Of a stretch of 64,000 nt of DNA, positions 37,296 through 44,909 are shown piece after piece. The notes under the pieces were generated by a model. The model was not told where the DNA came from, ran no database searches, and was given only the letters and a program-made list of their open reading frames with translations. Position 1 is the stretch's first letter. Every line of letters starts with the position of its first letter. This DNA is from Shewanella woodyi ATCC 51908 (GTDB lineage: Bacteria; Pseudomonadota; Gammaproteobacteria; Enterobacterales; Shewanellaceae), in the NCBI RefSeq assembly GCF_000019525.1, contig NC_010506.1, positions 1,984,001 through 2,048,000 of the forward strand, given 5' to 3'. A program made the translations under genes and the position numbers.

Positions 37296-38429
37296 ATGGC
37301 TGAAAACGACAGTAGCCAAGAGAAAACCGAAGAGGCAACTCCCAGGCGCAGGGAGCAAGCGCGAGAAAAAGGTCAGGTTGCCCGTTCAAAAGAGTTAGGT
37401 ACCTCAGCGGTTCTCCTCGCTTCAGCTGTTGGTTTTGTCATGGCAGGTCCAGGCATTGCAAAAGCATTAGCGTCAATTATGACGAATCTATTTACCATTG
37501 ATAGAGCGCAAGTATTTGATACAAATGAGATGTTCCTTATATGGAAGTTTATTGGGCTTGAATTAGCATTCCCTATCTTAAGTTTGATAGCCTTTCTAGC
37601 GGTAGTATCATTTATTGGTAACATTGTCCTCGGTGGGATCACTTTTTCGGTCAAAGCATTTATGCCTAAACCTGATAAAATGAGCCCTGTCAAGGGGTTT
37701 AAGAGAATGTTTGGTGTACAGGCCTTGGTTGAATTAACTAAAGGTATTGCTAAGTTTTCGGTCGTTGCCTTAGCGGCTTACTTTCTGCTCAGCTTCTATT
37801 TCGATGATATTCTAGCGCTCTCTCGTGAGCACCTTCCTGGTAATGTTTATCACTCTTTAGATTTACTTGCATGGATGTTTATACTGCTCTGCTCCTCAAC
37901 CTTGCTCATTGTGGTTATCGATGTTCCATTTCAGATCTGGAATCACAATAAGCAGCTTAAAATGACCAAACAGGAGATTAAAGATGAGTACAAAGACACC
38001 GAAGGGAAACCTGAAGTTAAAGGAAAAGTAAGACAGATGCAGAGGGAGATGGCGCAAAGGCGAATGATGAGTGAAGTGCCGAACGCCGATGTTATCGTGG
38101 TCAACCCGGAGCATTACGCTGTGGCAGTAAAATATGATGTAATGAAGTCTACTGCCCCTTATGTGTTAGCCAAAGGGGTTGATGATGTCGCATTTAAAAT
38201 TAGAGAGATAGCAAGAGAACATGAGATTGCTATTGTATCTGCTCCCCCTTTAGCCCGTGCGATTTACCATACGACGAAAATAGAGCAAGAGATCCCTGAA
38301 GGGTTATTTACTGCTGTGGCTCAGGTGTTAGCCTATGTATTTCAGCTTCGCCAATATCAACAAAAGGGTGGCAGAAAGCCGACTCCCATTCCCGTCAACC
38401 AGCCCATTCCTGATGAGTTAAAACATTAA
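37296..38429 (+). CDS. flhB: FlhB, export switch protein
   Basis: 377 residues: a charged N-terminus (TEEATPRRREQAREKGQVAR), four membrane helices to about 215, and a cytoplasmic domain with the autocleavage site. The site here is N270-P-E-H rather than the common NPTH; the cleaving Asn and Pro are kept. The following AVAVKYDVMKSTAPYVLAKG is typical. FlhB changes export from rod/hook to filament substrates when signalled by FliK. Confidence 0.96.
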   Translation: MAENDSSQEKTEEATPRRREQAREKGQVARSKELGTSAVLLASAVGFVMAGPGIAKALASIMTNLFTIDRAQVFDTNEMFLIWKFIGLELAFPILSLIAFLAVVSFIGNIVLGGITFSVKAFMPKPDKMSPVKGFKRMFGVQALVELTKGIAKFSVVALAAYFLLSFYFDDILALSREHLPGNVYHSLDLLAWMFILLCSSTLLIVVIDVPFQIWNHNKQLKMTKQEIKDEYKDTEGKPEVKGKVRQMQREMAQRRMMSEVPNADVIVVNPEHYAVAVKYDVMKSTAPYVLAKGVDDVAFKIREIAREHEIAIVSAPPLARAIYHTTKIEQEIPEGLFTAVAQVLAYVFQLRQYQQKGGRKPTPIPVNQPIPDELKH

Positions 38430-38555
38430 GTATACTTTTGCTGTTAATTTGTTCAGTTAGAAAGCTAGAACATTCATTTAACGGGATTTAAAGAGTATAG
38501 TGACAAACTTGGAAAATATTAATTAAATCAACCGCTATTAATTAATGAAGTATAT

Positions 38556-38571
38556 TGGCTTAAATCTTGCT
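38556..38571 (+). promoter_or_regulatory. Sigma-54 promoter of flhA
   Basis: TGGCTTAAATCTTGCT has GG at 38557-38558 and GC at 38569-38570, 10 bases apart. Transcription would start near 38581. That is only about four bases before an ATG at 38585 but 28 before the ATG at 38609. Confidence 0.75.
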
Positions 38572-38608
38572 GTATCAGAGCTAGATGTCAAAGTTTGGAC
38601 TCTTTTTA

Positions 38609-40708
38609 ATGGATGTTAAAGCAAGCCTAGGTCAGTTTAAAAATATTAAACCTGCTCATTTTAAAGGGGTGGGGACTCCGTTACTTGTGCTGGCAGCCTT
38701 GGCGATGATTGTGTTGCCAATACCTGCATTTCTGCTTGATATCCTGTTTTCTTTTAATATCTCATTAGCATTAGTTATTTTACTTGTGGCTATCTATACG
38801 GATAGGCCGTTAGATTTTGCCGCTTTCCCTAGTGTTCTGTTGGTTGCGACCCTATTGCGGTTAGCGCTTAATGTGGCTTCGACTCGAGTGGTGTTACTTG
38901 AAGGGCATAATGGTGGCGATGCTGCTGGTAAAGTGATTGAAGCCTTTGGTTCAGTGGTCATTGGCGGTAACTACGCCGTCGGACTGGTTGTATTTTTAAT
39001 CCTCATTATCATCAACTTTGCCGTTGTAACAAAAGGTGCTGGTCGAATTTCAGAGGTGAGTGCTCGCTTTACCTTGGATGCTATGCCGGGCAAGCAGATG
39101 GCCATTGATGCCGATCTAAATGCGGGTGTGCTCAATCAAGACCAAGCCAGAATAAGACGTGCTGAAGTGACAAAAGAAGCCGATTTTTATGGTGCAATGG
39201 ATGGTGCTTCTAAATTTGTAAAAGGTGATGCCATAGCGGGGATAATGATCTTAGTGATTAATATTCTAGGTGGTTTTGTTATCGGTATGGTGCAGCACGA
39301 CCTTGATTTTTCAACTGCGGTTGAGATCTACACTCTGCTTACCATTGGTGACGGCCTAGTGGCTCAAATCCCTGGCCTACTTCTATCAATAGCCGCTGCA
39401 TTGATGGTGACACGTCAAAACGAGTCTGGTGACATGGGCCAGATGATGATGAGCCAGATGTTTGACAGTCCTAAATCAATTGCTATCGCATCAGGTGTGT
39501 TGTTGATCATGGGAATTGTCCCGGGCATGCCCCATTTCGCTTTTATCTCTTTCGGTATAATCACGGCTTCTATTGCTTACTTTCTTTACCGAAAACAAGA
39601 GAGTAAGCGAGCGCATGCATTAGAGCTTGCGCAAAAATCTCCTGCTGAAACCGCTGATGCTAAACCAAAAGAGTTAAGTTGGGATGATGTACAACATGTT
39701 GACACTATTGGTTTAGAGGTGGGGTATCGTTTAATTCCTCTTGTTGATAAAGGTCAAGGCGGTGAGCTGCTTGGTCGAATAAAAGGTGTGCGTAAGAAGC
39801 TTTCTCAAGAGTTGGGCTTCTTAGTACCGGCTGTGCATATACGCGATAATTTAGATCTCTCTCCAAACAGCTATCGGATCTCTTTGATGGGAGTTGCCTC
39901 TGGTGAAGCTGATATCAGGCATGATTGTGAGTTAGCGATTAACCCTGGGCAAGTGTACGGAAAACTTGATGGGGTTGAAACTACAGATCCCGCTTTTGGC
40001 TTAGAGGCCGTTTGGATCGCTCCAGAGCTAAGAGAACACGCGCAATCATTAGGTTATACCGTCGTAGATGCTGCCACGGTTGTTGCTACTCATTTAAGTC
40101 AACTACTAACGAACAATGCGGCCAAATTACTGGGGTATGAAGAGGTTCAACAGTTGATGGATATGCTGAAGAAGCACTCTCCTAAGCTTGTGGATGGATT
40201 TATTCCTGATGTTATGCCCTTGGGGACAGTGGTTAAAGTGATGCAGAATCTACTTAATGAAGGTGTTTCTATTCGCGACCTTAAGACGATAGTGCAAACT
40301 TTGTTAGAGTATGGGCCAAAGAGTGCTGATACAGAAGTGCTTACAGCAGCGGTTCGAATTTCGTTAAAACGTATGATTGTTCAGGAGATCAGCGGGCCAG
40401 AAACTGAAATCCCTGTCATAACTTTGGCGCCAGAGTTGGAACAGATGTTGCATCAGTCTATGCAAGCGACAGGGGGGGAAGGTCCGAATATCGAACCGAG
40501 TCTTGCTGAACGAATGCAGAAGTCATTAGAAGATGCATCCCAAAGACAAGAGATGATAGGGCAACCCGCAATATTGCTTACTTCAGGTATGCTACGTTCA
40601 ACCCTATCTAGGTTTGTTAAGCATACAATCCCGAATCTAAGGGTTATCTCCTATCAGGAAGTACCCGATGAAAAGCAGATAAGAATAGTGTCTGCGGTTG
40701 GCCAGTAG
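38609..40708 (+). CDS. flhA: FlhA, export gate protein
   Basis: 699 residues from ATG 38609 (MDVKASLGQFKNIKPAHFKG). An in-frame ATG at 38585 would add eight residues but lies almost at the inferred transcription start, so the later one is preferred. Eight membrane helices occupy about 20-335, including the FHIPEP-type loop region PSVLLVATLLRLALNVASTR and GRISEVSARFTLDAMPGKQM. The large C-terminal cytoplasmic domain forms a nonameric ring that receives chaperone-substrate complexes. Confidence 0.95.
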   Translation: MDVKASLGQFKNIKPAHFKGVGTPLLVLAALAMIVLPIPAFLLDILFSFNISLALVILLVAIYTDRPLDFAAFPSVLLVATLLRLALNVASTRVVLLEGHNGGDAAGKVIEAFGSVVIGGNYAVGLVVFLILIIINFAVVTKGAGRISEVSARFTLDAMPGKQMAIDADLNAGVLNQDQARIRRAEVTKEADFYGAMDGASKFVKGDAIAGIMILVINILGGFVIGMVQHDLDFSTAVEIYTLLTIGDGLVAQIPGLLLSIAAALMVTRQNESGDMGQMMMSQMFDSPKSIAIASGVLLIMGIVPGMPHFAFISFGIITASIAYFLYRKQESKRAHALELAQKSPAETADAKPKELSWDDVQHVDTIGLEVGYRLIPLVDKGQGGELLGRIKGVRKKLSQELGFLVPAVHIRDNLDLSPNSYRISLMGVASGEADIRHDCELAINPGQVYGKLDGVETTDPAFGLEAVWIAPELREHAQSLGYTVVDAATVVATHLSQLLTNNAAKLLGYEEVQQLMDMLKKHSPKLVDGFIPDVMPLGTVVKVMQNLLNEGVSIRDLKTIVQTLLEYGPKSADTEVLTAAVRISLKRMIVQEISGPETEIPVITLAPELEQMLHQSMQATGGEGPNIEPSLAERMQKSLEDASQRQEMIGQPAILLTSGMLRSTLSRFVKHTIPNLRVISYQEVPDEKQIRIVSAVGQ

Positions 40709-40719
40709 AGGGTGTGTAA

Positions 40720-42123
40720 GTGAAGATTAAACGATTTTTAGCAAAAGATATGCGCACAGCCCTAGCTCAAGTCAAAGAGACTCTAGGCTCTGATGCTGTC
40801 ATTATGTCAAATAAAAAGGTGACGGGTGGTATTGAGATTGTGGCGGCAGTTGATTATGACGAGCCAAAGCCCAATTTACAGAAAGCTCCAAAGACACCAG
40901 CGACACCAAGTTTCATGGATTTGGCTGAAGAGAAAATATCACTGGGCTTTAAAAGGCCAGTAAGAACAGAAACTAAGGCAAATCCTGCTCCCGCTGCCGA
41001 TTCTTTACAAGCATTACTTGAGCGACAGCAAAGTAGAGTGAACCAACAAGCTACCAATAAAAGTGCTGAGCTGGAGATGCCTGATTGGGCGAAAGGGTTA
41101 AAAGCTCCTGAGGTTAAGAAAGCTGCTCCTGAGGTTGAACCTCAGCAATATGCGCAAAGAAACCATGGGAATTCGAAAGCTAACTCTGGGTCTAATCAAG
41201 AGATGGATGCCATGCGTGAAGAGCTGGCGTCGCTGCGTAACTTACTGACACATCAAGTGACCTCTCTATTATCTGAGCAGAAAAGCCGCACAAACCCTGT
41301 GGGCGCTATGTTAGAAAGTAAGCTGTTAGAAGCTGAGTTCTCTCCAATGGTAGCGACAAAACTATCAGATTTAAGTGAGCACTATCAGCCAGCTGAATTA
41401 GTCAAAGCTTTGCCTCGCTGTTTAGCAAATATGCTAGATAATCAAGGGGATGATATTGTTCGCCAAGGTGGTGTTGTTGCTTTTGTTGGTCCAACTGGAG
41501 TCGGTAAAACAACCACAGTTGCAAAGTTAGCTGCTCGATTTGCTGCACACCATGGTTCAGATCAAGTTGCACTGATAACAACAGATCATTATCGTATTGG
41601 AGCCTTTGAGCAATTGGCAACCTATGGCAAAATAATGGGGTGCCCAGTTAAGCAGGCTCATGATCTCAATGAGTTGGAACAAATTCTTTATCAGTTCCGT
41701 AATCGCAAGCTAGTATTGATAGATACGGCGGGCATGGGACAAAGAGATCTAAGACTTTTTCAACAACTAGATAATTTAGCTGCAAATAGCAGATTACCTA
41801 TCAGGAGTTATCTGGTACTGTCAGCAACAGGACAGAGAAGAGTATTAGAAGATGCTGTCGCACAATTTAAGCGAATTCCGCTTTCGGGTGCCGTGTTAAC
41901 TAAACTTGATGAGTCAGTTTCTTTAGCACCAGCGTTAAGCGTATTGATACAAAGTGGGTTACCATTAAGTTATGTTACTGATGGTCAAAGGGTTCCTGAA
42001 GATATGCAAGTTGCTGATACATTAGCATTAGCAAACAAAGCGCTGTCAGTATTAAACAGGAAAGAACAAGTAATAGAACAGAACAGTGAGCGCTCTGAAG
42101 AAAGGGCCTATGCATTTGAGTAA
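40720..42123 (+). CDS. flhF: FlhF, SRP-type GTPase setting flagellar position
   Basis: 467 residues from a GTG start. N-terminal MKIKRFLAKDMRTALAQVKE, a long linker rich in Ala, Pro and Lys (about 50-180), and a C-terminal SRP-type GTPase domain. The P loop GPTGVGKTTTVAKLAARF begins near residue 257, with DTAGMGQRD and TKLDES downstream. FlhF directs the first flagellar parts to the cell pole and sets number with FlhG. Confidence 0.96.
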   Translation: MKIKRFLAKDMRTALAQVKETLGSDAVIMSNKKVTGGIEIVAAVDYDEPKPNLQKAPKTPATPSFMDLAEEKISLGFKRPVRTETKANPAPAADSLQALLERQQSRVNQQATNKSAELEMPDWAKGLKAPEVKKAAPEVEPQQYAQRNHGNSKANSGSNQEMDAMREELASLRNLLTHQVTSLLSEQKSRTNPVGAMLESKLLEAEFSPMVATKLSDLSEHYQPAELVKALPRCLANMLDNQGDDIVRQGGVVAFVGPTGVGKTTTVAKLAARFAAHHGSDQVALITTDHYRIGAFEQLATYGKIMGCPVKQAHDLNELEQILYQFRNRKLVLIDTAGMGQRDLRLFQQLDNLAANSRLPIRSYLVLSATGQRRVLEDAVAQFKRIPLSGAVLTKLDESVSLAPALSVLIQSGLPLSYVTDGQRVPEDMQVADTLALANKALSVLNRKEQVIEQNSERSEERAYAFE

Positions 42124-43009
42124 AGTGATGACTCGGGATCAAGCAAGTGGTTTACGTATGATGAATCAACCATATAACGATAAAGTAAAAGTAATAGCGG
42201 TTTCTGGTGGTAAGGGTGGCGTTGGTAAAACCAGTGTGTCAATTAACACGGCTGTTGCATTGGCAGAGAAAGGTAAGCGGGTTTTAGTTTTAGATGCGGA
42301 TTTAGGACTAGCTAACGTTGATATTATGCTTGGGCTTCGTGCTGAGCGTAACTTATCTCATGTATTATCCGGCGATGTTGAGCTGGATGATATCATTGTG
42401 CGTGGCCCTAAAGGCATTGGAATCATTCCTGCGACCTCTGGTACCCAAGCAATGGTGGAACTCTCTTCTGCTCAGCACGCTGGGCTTATTCGTGCATTTA
42501 GTGAGATGCGCACTCAGTTTGATGTCTTGATTGTCGATACTGCGGCTGGGATCTCAGATATGGTGTTGAGCTTCTCCCGTGCATCGCAAGATGTATTGGT
42601 CGTTGTGTGCGATGAACCCACCTCTATCACTGATGCCTATGCGCTTATTAAAATACTAAGTCGAGAGCATGGCGTCTTTCGTTTTAAAATAGTTGCAAAT
42701 ATGGTGCGAAGTTTACGGGAAGGTATGGAACTCTTTGCTAAGCTTAGTAAAGTTACAGATCGTTTCTTAGATGTCGCATTAGAATTGGTCGCTACAATTC
42801 CTTTCGATGAAAACTTGCGAAAATCTGTACGTAAGCAAAAATTGGTTGTAGAAGCGTTTCCAAAGTCGCCTGCCACCATCGCTTACCATGGCTTAGCAAA
42901 TAAGATTATTAGCTGGCCTATTCCTCAACAACCAGGAGGACATTTAGAGTTCTTTGTTGAGCGATTAGTGCAGAAGCCTGAGTATCAAGAGGACAGAGCG
43001 AGTGAGTAA
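42110..43009 (+). CDS. flhG: FlhG (FleN), MinD-like flagellar number regulator
   Basis: 299 residues if started at ATG 42110, which has GAAAGGG just upstream; ATG 42128 (MTRDQASGLRMMNQ) is an alternative six residues shorter. The DQASGLR motif is the FlhF-activating segment of the family. The deviant Walker A SGGKGGVGKTSVSINTA, DADLGLANVDIMLG and DTAAGISDMVLSF mark a MinD/ParA ATPase. FlhG limits flagellar number by restraining FlrA and stimulating FlhF. It overlaps flhF by 14 bases and fliA by 8. Confidence 0.95.
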   Translation: MHLSKVMTRDQASGLRMMNQPYNDKVKVIAVSGGKGGVGKTSVSINTAVALAEKGKRVLVLDADLGLANVDIMLGLRAERNLSHVLSGDVELDDIIVRGPKGIGIIPATSGTQAMVELSSAQHAGLIRAFSEMRTQFDVLIVDTAAGISDMVLSFSRASQDVLVVVCDEPTSITDAYALIKILSREHGVFRFKIVANMVRSLREGMELFAKLSKVTDRFLDVALELVATIPFDENLRKSVRKQKLVVEAFPKSPATIAYHGLANKIISWPIPQQPGGHLEFFVERLVQKPEYQEDRASE

Positions 43010-43730
43010 AACCGCTGCGTATACTTGTTTAGATAATAAAGCTTCAATCGTTGAACAGTATGCTCCATTGGTTAAAAAGATTGCTCACCATCTTTTAGCA
43101 CGCTTACCAGCGTCAGTTCAAATTGATGACCTGTTACAGGCTGGAATGATGGGTTTGCTCGAAGCTTCTACGAATTTTGATGGCAGTAAAGGCGCAAAGT
43201 TCGAAACCTTTGCTGGAATACGGATCCGTGGCTCTATGCTTGATGAGATACGCCGTGGGGACTGGGTTCCAAGGTCGGTACATCGAAACCAGAGACGTGT
43301 TGCTCAAGTTATCGATGAGTTAGAACAAGAGCTTGGAAGAGATGCAAAAGACACTGAAATTGCTCAAAGACTTGATATATCGCTAAATGAGTACCACCAT
43401 ATTCTTAATGATGTTTCAGTTGGAAAGGTGGTTGGAATTGAAGATTTAGGTGTGTCACTTGATGTTGTAGGTCAAGCAGAGGAGCGAAAGGATGACACTT
43501 TTGAATCGATTGCAGATGTTGAGTTTCATACAGCCTTGGTTGAAGCGATCAAGCTTCTACCAGAAAGAGATGGATTAGTTTTATCGCTTTATTATGATGA
43601 AGCGTTAAATTTAAAAGAAATTGGGTCCATTCTTGAAGTTAGTGAGTCCCGAGTTAGCCAGATACTAAGTCAGGCAATGCTCAGACTAAAAGCTAAACTT
43701 AAGCATTGGACAAATAATAAGATCACGTAA
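43002..43730 (+). CDS. fliA: FliA, sigma-28 factor
   Basis: 242 residues from a GTG start inside the end of flhG. Region 2 (LLQAGMMGLLEASTNFDGSK, FETFAGIRIRGSMLDEIRRG), region 3, and region 4 (LKEIGSILEVSESRVSQILS) are intact. It transcribes late genes; sites are visible ahead of flgM and flaB in this window. It is held by FlgM. Confidence 0.97.
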   Translation: MSKTAAYTCLDNKASIVEQYAPLVKKIAHHLLARLPASVQIDDLLQAGMMGLLEASTNFDGSKGAKFETFAGIRIRGSMLDEIRRGDWVPRSVHRNQRRVAQVIDELEQELGRDAKDTEIAQRLDISLNEYHHILNDVSVGKVVGIEDLGVSLDVVGQAEERKDDTFESIADVEFHTALVEAIKLLPERDGLVLSLYYDEALNLKEIGSILEVSESRVSQILSQAMLRLKAKLKHWTNNKIT

Positions 43731-43759
43731 GTAATAATTAGAGCTCCGCGGAGGACACT

Positions 43760-44143
43760 TTGGACAAGAATATGAAGATTCTCGTTGTTGACGACTTCTC
43801 AACAATGAGGCGTATCATCAAGAACTTGTTAAGGGACTTGGGTTTTAACAACACTCAGGAAGCTGATGACGGTTCCACAGCATTACCTATGCTGCAAAAA
43901 GGCGATTTTGATTTTGTCGTTACCGATTGGAATATGCCAGGAATGCAAGGTATTGATCTATTGAAGGCCATTCGTGCTGACGATGAATTAAAAAATATTC
44001 CTGTATTAATGGTGACTGCTGAAGCTAAGAGAGAGCAGATCATTGCAGCGGCGCAAGCTGGTGTTAATGGTTATGTTGTCAAGCCGTTTACAGCTGCAAC
44101 ATTGAAAGAGAAGTTAGACAAAATTTTCGAACGACTCGGTTAA
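43760..44143 (+). CDS. cheY: CheY, chemotaxis response regulator
   Basis: 127 residues, a single receiver domain. The TTG start at 43760 is supported by GGAGGAC seven bases upstream; it gives [20 protein letters not shown]. Acidic pair D11-D12, phosphoacceptor D56 in [10 protein letters not shown], and the VKPF lysine. CheY-P binds FliM to reverse the motor. It heads the cheYZAB run. Confidence 0.97.
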   Translation: MDKNMKILVVDDFSTMRRIIKNLLRDLGFNNTQEADDGSTALPMLQKGDFDFVVTDWNMPGMQGIDLLKAIRADDELKNIPVLMVTAEAKREQIIAAAQAGVNGYVVKPFTAATLKEKLDKIFERLG

Positions 44144-44156
44144 TCAAGGTTGTGTT

Positions 44157-44894
44157 ATGCAGGCTACTACTTCGGGGTTAATCTCACTAGAACAAGCTAG
44201 CAAACTTGTAGACCTGCTTACTCAGGGTGAGCAGGAGCAAGCCGATGACTTGGTCAGAGAAATTGCAACACCTATCCAGAAAGAACTATTCGATGAGGTT
44301 GGAAGACTAACTCGACAGCTACACAGCGCTATTGTTGATTTTCAAGTTGATGACAGACTGGTGACTTTAGCGAGCACTGAGATCCCTGATGCTAAAGAGC
44401 GTTTAAATTATGTCATCGATATGACAGAGCAAGCTGCTAATAAAACCATGGATGCTGTTGAAGAGTGTTTACCTCTTGCCGATGTGCTAACTACAAATAT
44501 TCAGTCGGTTAAGCCTAAATGGGCGAAACTGATGAAGCGAGATATTGAACTGACTGAATTTAAAAAACTATGTCACGATGTTGAGCAATTCGTTGAGCAG
44601 AGTGAGCAGGATTCTATACGCCTCAAAGAGCTATTAAATCAAATATTGTTGGCCCAAGATTTTCAAGATTTGACGGGGCAGATTATCCGCAGGGTGATCG
44701 ATTTAGTTCGAGAAGTAGAGAACAATTTAGTTTCTATGTTGACCGTATTTGGTGAGCAGTCTTCTGTCGATAGTTCACCTACGTCGGAGACTGGCATTGA
44801 AGCTGAAGGACCGATAGTGAACGCAGAGGAACGAGAAGATGTCGTAGCTGGTCAAGATGAAGTTGATGATCTGCTATCGAGTCTAGGTTTCTAA
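44157..44894 (+). CDS. cheZ: CheZ, CheY-P phosphatase
   Basis: 245 residues of long helices. The catalytic region is seen as LLAQDFQDLTGQIIRRVIDL, with the active-site Gln in QDFQDLTGQ. The acidic linker ends in a C-terminal CheY-docking helix DEVDDLLSSLGF (234-245). It dephosphorylates CheY-P. It starts 13 bases after cheY. Confidence 0.96.
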   Translation: MQATTSGLISLEQASKLVDLLTQGEQEQADDLVREIATPIQKELFDEVGRLTRQLHSAIVDFQVDDRLVTLASTEIPDAKERLNYVIDMTEQAANKTMDAVEECLPLADVLTTNIQSVKPKWAKLMKRDIELTEFKKLCHDVEQFVEQSEQDSIRLKELLNQILLAQDFQDLTGQIIRRVIDLVREVENNLVSMLTVFGEQSSVDSSPTSETGIEAEGPIVNAEEREDVVAGQDEVDDLLSSLGF

Positions 44895-44909
44895 TTAGGA
44901 GTCAAATTA

